Assembly: GCF_026385475.1 (NCBI RefSeq)
Contig: NZ_JANIDW010000001.1
Coordinates: forward strand, 682,001-746,000
Length of the DNA: 64,000 nucleotides
Origin: Bombella saccharophila
GTDB taxonomy: Bacteria > Pseudomonadota > Alphaproteobacteria > Acetobacterales > Acetobacteraceae
Reading direction: 5' to 3'
Translations under genes and position numbers: made by a program
Part shown: positions 37,147 through 45,062 of the stretch, piece by piece
How the letters are laid out: each line of letters begins with the position of its first letter
Position numbering within the stretch: the first letter of the stretch is position 1
The notes under the pieces: generated by a model
The model's database searches: none
What the model saw: only the letters and a program-made list of their open reading frames with translations
Told to the model about the DNA's origin: nothing

Positions 37147-37802
37147 GATGCTCCCCTCTTTTGGGCGAGATATTGGGTCACAACCTCATATAGACGGGCT
37201 TGTACCTCTACCTCTGAAGGCTCTGCATCCACCCGAATAATACGCTCCAAATCGCGCTCAGCCATAGCCTGGAAGCCTTCACGCACGCGCTCATGAAAAG
37301 CCACTTGCTGGCCCTCGTAACGGTCCAGCTTGCCCCCACGTTGTGCGATACGTTTATGAGCGACCTCACAAGGGAGGTCCAACCATAAGGTCAGGTCTGG
37401 CTCCCCACCAACAAGCTGACGCAACGCATTGATGAAGGCTAAAACCTCCGGCTTCTTCTGGCCTATCCCGTAACCTTGATACGCCCATGTGGAATCGTGA
37501 TACCGATCACACACCACAATCTGCCCCTCAGCTAAGGCGGGGTGAATCACTTTGGCGAGATGGTCCGCTCGAGCTGCCATATGCGCCATTATCTCGGCCT
37601 GCCAGCAAAACTCCGCCTCGCCAAAAAGGAGAAGATTCCGCAAGGCTTCCGCCGCAGGGGTACCACCGGGCTCGCGTGTTTGGTAAACGCGCCATCCATC
37701 CGCCCGCAAACGCTCACTCAGGAGGTGGGATTGTGTGGTTTTACCCCCGCCTTCCCCACCTTCTAGCGTGATGAAGATACCGGGATGTTCACTCCGGTGC
37801 AT
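37143..37802 (-). CDS. tmk: Thymidylate kinase
   Basis: Tmk phosphorylates dTMP to dTDP. The P-loop is LEGGEGGGKTTQSHLL, the catalytic DR motif is CDRYHDSTWAYQG, and the lid region follows. I prefer ATG 37802 (MHRSEHPG), which overlaps the end of dacC by 14 bases; the longer frame from 37832 adds ten residues that read through dacC. Length is 219. Confidence 0.95.
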   Translation of the reverse strand: MHRSEHPGIFITLEGGEGGGKTTQSHLLSERLRADGWRVYQTREPGGTPAAEALRNLLLFGEAEFCWQAEIMAHMAARADHLAKVIHPALAEGQIVVCDRYHDSTWAYQGYGIGQKKPEVLAFINALRQLVGGEPDLTLWLDLPCEVAHKRIAQRGGKLDRYEGQQVAFHERVREGFQAMAERDLERIIRVDAEPSEVEVQARLYEVVTQYLAQKRGAS

Positions 37803-39036
37803 GGCCAAACCGTGCCATAAGCCGCCCCACAACGCCCAGCTCTGCCACAGCCTCTACTGCGTAAAGAGGAGAATATACACGCGGCTGACCGGGCAACCCA
37901 GCCGATACATGGCCGGACTTCTGCCCTGCGACAATGGGGGCGGCAATCGGGGATGGATAATCCACGCTAATTTGCACCTTCGAGGACCAGCCAACAGGAA
38001 TCGTCAAACTGACATCCTCCGCCACGGCAAGGGCCACACTACGATGCTCCCCCATCCAAACAGCGGCTTTAGGCTCGACCACCTGCCCACGGCTTAGGAA
38101 CTTAACTGTCTCAAAACTAGAAAAAGCCCAGCTCATCAAACGCTCACCTTCATGAGCGCGCTCATTGGTGGAAGAAGTCCCGTTAATAGCGACAATAATG
38201 CGATTGCCATTACGTTCCGAACTCGCACAAAGCCCAAAACCGCCCGCATCTGTATGGCCGGTTTTTAGACCATCGGCCAAACCTTTATCGACAAGGACAT
38301 TTCGATTGCCTTGACGAATATGATTAAAGGTAAATTCCTTCTCCCCAAAGAAATGATAATAACGGGAAAAATCATGGATAAGATGCTGCGCTAACACAGC
38401 CACATCCCGCGCGCACATATAATGACCATCCGCAGGCAAGCCGGTCACATTCATGAAATGGGAATTATGAAGGCCAATGCGACGAGCGGCCTCATTCATC
38501 AAGGTAACAAATCGTTCCTCAGAGCCAGCAATCCCCTCCGCTAAGACCACGCAAGCATCGTTACCCGACTGGATGAGCATGCCGCGGATCAAATCCTCCA
38601 CGCTGACAGAACTCCCCAGCGGCACGAACATGCGCGAGCCTTCCATCCGCCACGCTTTATGGCTCACGGGGAATGTCTGCTCCATCCTAATACGACCAGA
38701 GGCAAGAAAGGCAAAAACAACATAGGCCGTCATCATCTTTGTTAGGGATGATGGCGGCATACGTTCTTCCGCATTGCGGCTGAGCAGCACGGTGTTGGTC
38801 GTACTATCAAGAATATATGCCCAGCGCGCGGAAGTCGGCATCGGTCCCATAGGGGTTATGGCATCCCCCATTGCCGAATCAGACATACTTGCTGCCTGTA
38901 TAGAGGGGGAGGAGTTTTGCGCTACCGGGTGCCCCGGCTGCCCCGCCCCTTTGGCATGCCCTAGCCGTGATAATGCCAGTAAGGAACAGGCTGAAAAACC
39001 TGCCACTCCACCCATAAGAGAACGTCTTGTCTGCAC
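37789..39036 (-). CDS. dacC: D-alanyl-D-alanine carboxypeptidase (PBP5/6 type)
   Basis: A low-molecular-weight penicillin-binding protein that trims the D-Ala of peptidoglycan stem peptides. Active-site motifs are SLTK (residues 97-100), SGN (157-159) and KTG (258-260). I choose GTG 39036, which has GGGG six bases upstream and starts directly with a twin-arginine-like signal (QTRRSLMGGVAGF); TTG 39072 would add 12 residues. A Pro/Ser-rich spacer of ~40 residues precedes the catalytic domain. Residues ~300 on form the PBP5 C-terminal beta domain. Confidence 0.92.
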   Translation of the reverse strand: MQTRRSLMGGVAGFSACSLLALSRLGHAKGAGQPGHPVAQNSSPSIQAASMSDSAMGDAITPMGPMPTSARWAYILDSTTNTVLLSRNAEERMPPSSLTKMMTAYVVFAFLASGRIRMEQTFPVSHKAWRMEGSRMFVPLGSSVSVEDLIRGMLIQSGNDACVVLAEGIAGSEERFVTLMNEAARRIGLHNSHFMNVTGLPADGHYMCARDVAVLAQHLIHDFSRYYHFFGEKEFTFNHIRQGNRNVLVDKGLADGLKTGHTDAGGFGLCASSERNGNRIIVAINGTSSTNERAHEGERLMSWAFSSFETVKFLSRGQVVEPKAAVWMGEHRSVALAVAEDVSLTIPVGWSSKVQISVDYPSPIAAPIVAGQKSGHVSAGLPGQPRVYSPLYAVEAVAELGVVGRLMARFGHAPE

Positions 39037-39116
39037 GTCAATCCCCGCGCTATAGGCCCTGCCACATGGCAAAACCCTCTTTTAAGAAACCATCATGCCA
39101 TACCCGGTAACACATC

Positions 39117-40145
39117 TTAACGGGTAATTTGATCGCCCAAAATCCCAACCGCTAATGCGTAATAATCGGACGGATTATAAGCTCGTATCGCTCGGAAATT
39201 ACGATAAATAAGGAAGGCTTGTCCACCAGGCCCATCAGGTTGAAGCAAACTACCCTCAGCTTGCGGTGCTAAAAAGCCCGATGACTGCACAGGTCGTACC
39301 CCTAAAGCAGCCCACGTCCCCACGGGATGGACAGACGCATGGCGAGATTTTGTCACAGCGATTTGTTGGAAGTGCCCATGATTCCCCAAGGGAACACTCA
39401 CCTCCTCTCCCCACAACTCCCCACGTTGCCAGCCAGACCGGCCTAAATAATTCGCAATAGAGGCAAAGACATCGGCCTCAGAGGTCCAAATGTCGCATTT
39501 GCCATCACCATCGCCATCAGCACCATAACGCAGATAAGCACTCGGCATGAATTGCGGCTGTCCCATCGCCCCTGCATAACTCCCCATCATACGCGCAGGG
39601 GCTATCGCTCTTTGGCCAAGAATTTGCAGGGCTTTTAACAGTTCACTGCGGAAGAAAGCGGCCCGGCGTCCATCATAAGCGAGCGTGGCAAGAGCATCGA
39701 TCACATTAAACCGCCCTTGCTTAGCCCCAAAGCCAGACTCCAAACCCCATATACCCATAACGCTCGATTCATCGCAGCCAAACCGCGCAGCTAGCGCACT
39801 AACTGTGCCCTTAACGCGTTGATAAACCTGCCGTCCTTGCTCTATGCGCGATGAGCTAATGACACGCTGACGATACTGCGCCCATGTCATCGTAAATTCA
39901 GGTTGATGACGATCCAGCCGCAAAACCTCCTGATTTGGCTGAGTCGTGAGGGTAAGCGCCGCTGAAACGACATCAGAAGGCACGCCCGCTGTAAGAGCCT
40001 GCTGCTGTACCCCTTGCAAAAAGGCAGCGTACGAATCACCACGTCCCCATGCTGGTATGCTGGACGCCGCTGCCCCAAGCATTGTTGTTGTCAGGAAGCC
40101 ACGTCTGCTTATTACTCTATGCGTCACCGCACTTTTCCTTCTCAT
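39117..40145 (-). CDS. mltB: Lytic murein transglycosylase B family
   Basis: A peptidoglycan lytic transglycosylase of the MltB family (GH103). The catalytic Glu lies in GIWGLESGFGA; other family motifs are SYAGAMGQPQFMPSAYLRY and DGDGKCDIWTSEADVFASIANYL. ATG 40145 has AAGG eight bases upstream. The N-terminus reads VISRRGFLTTTML, a twin-arginine signal without a lipobox, so it is predicted periplasmic and soluble. Length is 342. It lies upstream of dacC on the same strand. Confidence 0.92.
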   Translation of the reverse strand: MRRKSAVTHRVISRRGFLTTTMLGAAASSIPAWGRGDSYAAFLQGVQQQALTAGVPSDVVSAALTLTTQPNQEVLRLDRHQPEFTMTWAQYRQRVISSSRIEQGRQVYQRVKGTVSALAARFGCDESSVMGIWGLESGFGAKQGRFNVIDALATLAYDGRRAAFFRSELLKALQILGQRAIAPARMMGSYAGAMGQPQFMPSAYLRYGADGDGDGKCDIWTSEADVFASIANYLGRSGWQRGELWGEEVSVPLGNHGHFQQIAVTKSRHASVHPVGTWAALGVRPVQSSGFLAPQAEGSLLQPDGPGGQAFLIYRNFRAIRAYNPSDYYALAVGILGDQITR

Positions 40146-40242
40146 GTAAGAAACCTTATTCTCACGTTCTGCGCTTGTAATAATTGCAGCACGGTCAGTT
40201 TCGTGCCACAACTCCGCTCATTCACAGTCAAGGCCGTTCTTT

Positions 40243-40815
40243 GTGATCCGTCTCAGTGCCATTATGGCGTCCCAGCCGCTCTGGCTGAAAGCATTTTCTA
40301 TCATCCTTGGTACGTTTATCCTCGAGGATGTTGCAACCGTCTTAGCAGCAACAGCTGCTAAAAATGGTGATATTTCCATCATAGCCGCCTTATTAAGTTT
40401 GTATTTAGGGGTGATTGTGGGCGATGTAGGCCTTTATGGCCTTGGCCTAGCTGGCAGCCGATGGGTATTTCTCCGCCGTTTTCTTACCTTACCGAGTGAG
40501 GAACAAGCCCGTACATGGTTCTCGCGTAACATCATTGCTGTCGTCGCTATTGCGCGTTTTATCCCTGGTGTACGCCTTCCCCTTTACACGGCTTGCGGGT
40601 TTTTTCGTGCTCCTTTTTGTGCTTTTGCACTCACAGCCATCGCTGCGACGCTTGTTTGGACAAGTTTGCTTTTTCTTCTCTCCCTGCATATTAGCGGATG
40701 GCTCCTTGCCCATAAAAGCGGGTGGCGTTGGGCTGGGATTGCGGGTTTTGTGCTTTGTATTTTTGCAATGGGACGTTTAATCGGCCATCTTCAACGTGGA
40801 AGTCATAATTCATGA
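40243..40815 (+). CDS. DedA family membrane protein
   Basis: A 190-residue DedA/VTT-domain protein with five or so hydrophobic helices. The signature RFIPGVR (residues ~104-110) and the conserved acidic positions in ILEDVATVLAA and VIVGDVGLYG are present. DedA relatives are linked to flipping of undecaprenyl phosphate or phospholipids and to membrane homeostasis. GTG 40243 has AAGG eight bases upstream; ATG 40264 is the alternative. The stop overlaps the next gene as ATGA, so this protein and the ATP-grasp enzyme are probably made together. Confidence 0.88.
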   Translation: MIRLSAIMASQPLWLKAFSIILGTFILEDVATVLAATAAKNGDISIIAALLSLYLGVIVGDVGLYGLGLAGSRWVFLRRFLTLPSEEQARTWFSRNIIAVVAIARFIPGVRLPLYTACGFFRAPFCAFALTAIAATLVWTSLLFLLSLHISGWLLAHKSGWRWAGIAGFVLCIFAMGRLIGHLQRGSHNS

Positions 40816-41876
40816 CCTTTGATTCTGACCATCATACCTCTTTGTCACTATTCGAATTCTGGCCCGATAAAATCTTTTATACACCTATTGTGCTTTATTG
40901 GTTTTTTATGGGGTTGCGCTATCGTGATCTAACAATTTCTACCGCAGCAAACCCACGGATTGAGACAGGGGGACTATGCGGCGAGAGCAAAAGCTCCATT
41001 CTCGATCTCGCAGGCCCCATCGCACAACAGGTCATTGCCCCTTACCGTGTCATCCAAAATAACGCTCAGGCCTTTGAAAAAGTACTTGTCGCTTTGGATT
41101 CATTAGAAATTACCTACCCCTTCGTATTGAAGCCCGATATTGGCTGCAACGGAACGGGCGTAAAGCTCATCACCTCTCGGGAAATGCTCCAAAATGTCCT
41201 ACCTCTTTTCCCTACCGGGGTGACCTTGATGGTACAAAAACTTATCACCTATCCAGCAGAGATTGGTATTTTCTATATTCGTCATCCTGATGAAGAAAGA
41301 GGACGTATCACCTCTCTTACTTATAAAGAGGCCCCCCTTCTCACAGGCGATGGACACTCCACATTAAAAGAGCTCATCCTCCAAGACCCCCGTATGGGGC
41401 AAATTCCTCAATTATATCTGCCGCGTATTAAGGGGCGGGAAAATAATATTCTTCCAGCGGGCGAGACATTGTCTTTGCTTTTTGCAGGAAACCATTGCAA
41501 AGGGTCCATCTTCCGCAACGGCAAACAAGACATCACCCCCGCTTTGGAAGAACGAATCTGCACAATTATGCGCGATATACCTGATTTTCATTTCGGGCGG
41601 ATTGACCTTAAAGTCCTCTCCCCAGAAGCTCTTCGCGAAGGAAGGGATTTTCAGATCATCGAGATTAATGGTGTCGGCTCAGAGGCCATCCATATTTGGG
41701 ACCGCAGGACAACCTTAGCAGAAGCCTATTCCACCCAATTCTACCATTATCGCCAAGCCTTCCTCATCGGAGCAGCAAAGAAAAAACAAGGCTGGAAGAG
41801 TACGGGCCTCCTCGGCACCTTACGTTCTTGGTTAAAACAAAGGCGCTTACTGGCGTCCTATCCCACCAACGATTAA
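40812..41876 (+). CDS. ATP-grasp domain protein of unknown substrate
   Basis: A 354-residue ATP-grasp enzyme. The N-terminal ~60 residues carry a hydrophobic stretch (FYTPIVLYWFFMGL, 22-35) and a motif AANPRIETGGLCGESKSSIL. The ATP site is FVLKPDIGCNGTGV (Lys107, glycine loop 110-116), and the metal residues are likely Asp265, Glu284 and Asn286 (GRIDLK, IIEINGVGSE). ATP-grasp enzymes join a carboxylate to an amine or other nucleophile by an acyl-phosphate. The family resembles D-Ala-D-Ala ligase in fold, but this is not Ddl. The tail (residues 320-354) is basic. Its partner is the DedA protein, suggesting a membrane-associated substrate. Confidence 0.8.
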   Translation: MTFDSDHHTSLSLFEFWPDKIFYTPIVLYWFFMGLRYRDLTISTAANPRIETGGLCGESKSSILDLAGPIAQQVIAPYRVIQNNAQAFEKVLVALDSLEITYPFVLKPDIGCNGTGVKLITSREMLQNVLPLFPTGVTLMVQKLITYPAEIGIFYIRHPDEERGRITSLTYKEAPLLTGDGHSTLKELILQDPRMGQIPQLYLPRIKGRENNILPAGETLSLLFAGNHCKGSIFRNGKQDITPALEERICTIMRDIPDFHFGRIDLKVLSPEALREGRDFQIIEINGVGSEAIHIWDRRTTLAEAYSTQFYHYRQAFLIGAAKKKQGWKSTGLLGTLRSWLKQRRLLASYPTND

Positions 41877-41887
41877 CCCGTGCCGTT

Positions 41888-42352
41888 TTATAGCTGCCCA
41901 GTACCGAAGATATAATTGCTGATCTGCTGCTCTAGAGAAAGAAGAGGCCTAGCATCCATAATCACAGCCCCAGCAGGTAAAGTCTGGGTCGCCTTACCAG
42001 GCATGATCTGCAAGGCATTATCCCCCCCCACGGTCGGGGCCCCAATGCCAACAGCCGTATCGGAGGGTAATTTTAAGCGGTCCTCTACAACAAATGAGAC
42101 ATCCACAACCGCTGTCTCTGGGTTAAGTGTAATTGCTTTTACACGCCCGACTGTCACCCCAGCGAGGTCCACATCCGCCCCCCTAGACAGACCATTAGAG
42201 GAACTAAATATGGCATGATAAGTAACCATGTGACGCCCAGGCCCCTTGAGCAGCCCCAGCCCATAGACCAAAAACACACAGGCAAGCACAAGAACACAGC
42301 TACTGGCGATAAAAGCCCCACCACGCCCTTTAACCATTGCCTGCATAGACAC
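41888..42352 (-). CDS. MlaD family MCE-domain protein
   Basis: A 154-residue MCE protein like MlaD, the periplasmic part of the phospholipid transport system at the inner membrane. One N-terminal helix (about residues 10-32) is followed by the MCE domain: SSSNGLSRGADVDLAGVTVGRV and FVVEDRLKLPSDTAVGI, then a short C-terminal helix (SLEQQISNYIFG). MlaD normally sits in mlaFEDCB; here no mlaE or mlaF is adjacent. It may serve with partners encoded elsewhere. It converges on the ATP-grasp gene, 11 bases apart. Confidence 0.87.
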   Translation of the reverse strand: MSMQAMVKGRGGAFIASSCVLVLACVFLVYGLGLLKGPGRHMVTYHAIFSSSNGLSRGADVDLAGVTVGRVKAITLNPETAVVDVSFVVEDRLKLPSDTAVGIGAPTVGGDNALQIMPGKATQTLPAGAVIMDARPLLSLEQQISNYIFGTGQL

Positions 42353-42401
42353 CTCGAAATCCCATCTCCCTTCTGCTATTATTACAGCAAGATAAGGGAC
42401 T

Positions 42402-42430
42402 TGATAACATATAATAAATTTAGGTTATCA
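42402..42430. promoter_or_regulatory. Palindromic operator-like site between mlaD and uppP
   Basis: TGATAAC and GTTATCA form a perfect inverted repeat with a 15-base AT-rich spacer. A TATAAT hexamer (42410-42415, plus strand) lies inside the spacer. The site sits between two divergent genes, about 50 bases from mlaD and 80 from uppP, where a repressor could control both. No -35 hexamer is clear at normal spacing. Confidence 0.5.
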
Positions 42431-42508
42431 CGTCCTTCTACGCTCCGCCAGCGGTAGGGCATATTTTCCCGCTAACCTCGTCCATTCAGCATAAATAATG
42501 GTTCCCCT

Positions 42509-43378
42509 ATGACAATGTTTCAGGCTCTTATCCTCGCTATCCTTCAAGGTATTACGGAGCCTTTTCCCGTTAGTAGTTTGGGCCATGCTGTCATTCTTCC
42601 TGCTTTGCTCCATTGGCCCTTAGATGAACATAGCGCGATCTTTCTTCCCTTTTTGACCATGCTGCATGTTGGCACGCTGGTTGCGCTTGCCCATGTTTTT
42701 TGGAGCGATTGGCGCATGATCCTCTCTGGCCTCTTTGCACCACATCAAACGCCCCAAGCGCGCGCTCAAGCTGTACGTTTATGCGGCTTGCTCGTGGTCG
42801 CAACACTGCCAGCGGTGTTCATCGGCGGAGTATTTGAGCATCATTTCCGTCATATTTTTGCTAGCCCCCTGATGGTAGCTGGCTTTCTTACCCTCAATGG
42901 CCTTTTGCTCATCTTTACAGAAGCCATGCGCCGTCGTGCCTTACACCGCCTACATGACCACTCTAACGACTCCTCTACATTAAAAACACTAACCAATAAG
43001 GATGCTTTCATTATTGGCATCTGGCAGTGTTTAGCCCTCTTCCCAGGTCTTTCGCGCTCTGGTGCGACCATCAATGGCGGGCTTATGCGTGGGTTAGACC
43101 ATCTCACTGCTGCGCGCTTCTCTCTGCTTATGGCCCAACCCATTATCCTCGCTGCTACAGCAAAAGAGGCGTGGCAACTCCGCCATGTGCATCTCACCAC
43201 TATGGTGATTGAACAATCCCTCCTAGGTGCCATTGTTGCAGGGATTACGGCGTTGATCTGCTCACGTTTGCTACTGCGCTTCTTTAAAGAAGAGAGCCAA
43301 CATACGCTCACTGGCTTTGGGATTTATTGTCTCATTGCGGGTATTAGCAGCGGCGTCTGGCTGTATTTTCACCCTTAA
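42509..43378 (+). CDS. uppP: Undecaprenyl-diphosphatase (UppP/BacA family)
   Basis: UppP removes a phosphate from undecaprenyl diphosphate to recycle the peptidoglycan lipid carrier. The first family motif reads GITEPFPVSSLGH (residues 14-26), with the catalytic Glu17 and Ser pair, and the second reads GLSRSGATINGGL (180-192). Eight hydrophobic helices are expected over 289 residues. The first motif differs from the usual EFLPVSSTGH form at several positions. ATG 42509 follows a weak ribosome site. Confidence 0.92.
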   Translation: MTMFQALILAILQGITEPFPVSSLGHAVILPALLHWPLDEHSAIFLPFLTMLHVGTLVALAHVFWSDWRMILSGLFAPHQTPQARAQAVRLCGLLVVATLPAVFIGGVFEHHFRHIFASPLMVAGFLTLNGLLLIFTEAMRRRALHRLHDHSNDSSTLKTLTNKDAFIIGIWQCLALFPGLSRSGATINGGLMRGLDHLTAARFSLLMAQPIILAATAKEAWQLRHVHLTTMVIEQSLLGAIVAGITALICSRLLLRFFKEESQHTLTGFGIYCLIAGISSGVWLYFHP

Positions 43379-43507
43379 AGACAGAAAAAAGACGTCCCAT
43401 AATTTACAAATCAGCTCTGACGGGCCATGAAAGAAACATTCCGGTATCATACCGTTTTTAGAGTGTCATACAGGATTCGCCTCACCCCATGCTCAGCAGT
43501 CACTATA

Positions 43508-45034
43508 ATGAATAAAGCCCGGCGTAAAACACTTGCTCAAATACAATCCACAGGCGAGCAGCATAATCTAAAGCGCAGCCTCGGGGCCACACAACTCCTC
43601 CTCCTTGGGGTTGGCACAGCGATTGGAGCAGGGGTTTATGTCATCACCGGTACAGCTGCAGCTGAATATGCAGGGCCTTCTGTACTGCTCTCCTTCCTTA
43701 TTGCCGCTGCGGCTTGCCTCTTTGCTGCTCTTTGTTATGGGGAGTTAGCTTCAACCTTCCCCGTTTCCGGCTCGGCCTATTCTTACGCTTATCTCTCTAT
43801 GGGGGAGAGAATGGCGTGGGTGATCGGCTGGCTTCTCTTGTTGGAATATGGCATTGCTGGCACGGCAGTTGCCGCCGGTTTTTCGGGTTATCTCAATTCG
43901 TTATTGGAAAATTTTGGCATTCATCTTCCCGCTATTATTACCCAAACAACCTTTCAATCCATTCCACATTCTACAAATGGGCTTTTAGCTTTTCACCATA
44001 GCATTAACCTGCCGGGGCTGCTTGTTATGCTCCTTATCAGCCTTATCCTCACACGCGGGATCGAGGCTGTCGCACGGTTTAATACGGCTTTTGTCTGCAT
44101 CAAAATTGCTGTGCTTGCCCTCTTTGTCGGGGTTGGAATTTTCTATATCACCCCGACCAACTGGCACCCTTTCATTCCCCCCTCGCAAGGGAACTTCCAT
44201 TTCGGCATTGCAGGGATTTTTCGGGCAGCATCTATCATCTTCTTTGCTTATGGCGGCTTTGAGACCGTCTCCACCGCCGCGGCAGAAGCCCGCAACCCAA
44301 CGCGTGATGTGCCTATTGGCATCATTGGTAGCCTCATTATCTGCACCATTGTCTATGTAACCGTTGCCGCTGTTCTTTTAGGAGTCGCTCCATATCACCT
44401 CCTTGATAGGGCAGACCCTTTAGCCGTGGCGACTACACTCATCCATAAACCGTGGTTAGCTTTGCTCATTAATACAGGGGCAACCATCGGGCTTTTCTCA
44501 GTCATGATTGGCTTGCTTTACGCTATTTCTCGCATGGTCCATGCCATTAGCCATGATGGCTTATTGCCACGTGTTTTCAGCATTGTGCATCCGCATTTTA
44601 AAACGCCATGGTTAGCCACATTATTGCTTGGGCTCCTCATGGGTGTCATGAGTGCCACCATGCCCATTGCCCTCCTTGGGGACCTCCTTTGTATTGGAAC
44701 AACCTTAGCCTTTGCCATGGTCTGCTTTACCGTCATTTGGCAACGTAATCAGGACCCAGAGGCACCACGGCCTTTCCAAGTACCTTTTGGAGCCTTTTAC
44801 ATCCGTGGTATTTGGCTCGGCGTCACCCCTTTATTGGGAATTTTCTTTTGCCTTTGTATGCTAGTACCCCTCGGGCTAAACATAGCGCGCTCGACGCTTA
44901 ATGGTAATCTCATCCCGTTACTCTTTTTCATCCTGTATGCCGCGCTGGGTGTATGTACCTATCTCTTTTATGGACGGCATAACTCTACTATGAACCAAAA
45001 ATCACCCCATCACCCTCGTAATCATCAGCTCTGA
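43508..45034 (+). CDS. APC family amino acid permease
   Basis: A 12- to 14-helix amino acid transporter of the cationic amino acid/YfnA-like branch. The first helix GVGTAIGAGVYVITGTAAAEYAG has the glycine-rich substrate-binding break, and helix 6 to 7 reads IIFFAYGGFETVSTAAAEARNP. The start is uncertain: ATG 43508 (MNKARRK) is used because it aligns with the paralogue; ATG 43427 adds 27 residues. Neither has a clear ribosome site. It is followed 28 bases later by a closely related paralogue. Confidence 0.88.
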   Translation: MNKARRKTLAQIQSTGEQHNLKRSLGATQLLLLGVGTAIGAGVYVITGTAAAEYAGPSVLLSFLIAAAACLFAALCYGELASTFPVSGSAYSYAYLSMGERMAWVIGWLLLLEYGIAGTAVAAGFSGYLNSLLENFGIHLPAIITQTTFQSIPHSTNGLLAFHHSINLPGLLVMLLISLILTRGIEAVARFNTAFVCIKIAVLALFVGVGIFYITPTNWHPFIPPSQGNFHFGIAGIFRAASIIFFAYGGFETVSTAAAEARNPTRDVPIGIIGSLIICTIVYVTVAAVLLGVAPYHLLDRADPLAVATTLIHKPWLALLINTGATIGLFSVMIGLLYAISRMVHAISHDGLLPRVFSIVHPHFKTPWLATLLLGLLMGVMSATMPIALLGDLLCIGTTLAFAMVCFTVIWQRNQDPEAPRPFQVPFGAFYIRGIWLGVTPLLGIFFCLCMLVPLGLNIARSTLNGNLIPLLFFILYAALGVCTYLFYGRHNSTMNQKSPHHPRNHQL

Positions 45035-45062
45035 CGCCATTACTGGATGACCCCTTACTCTT

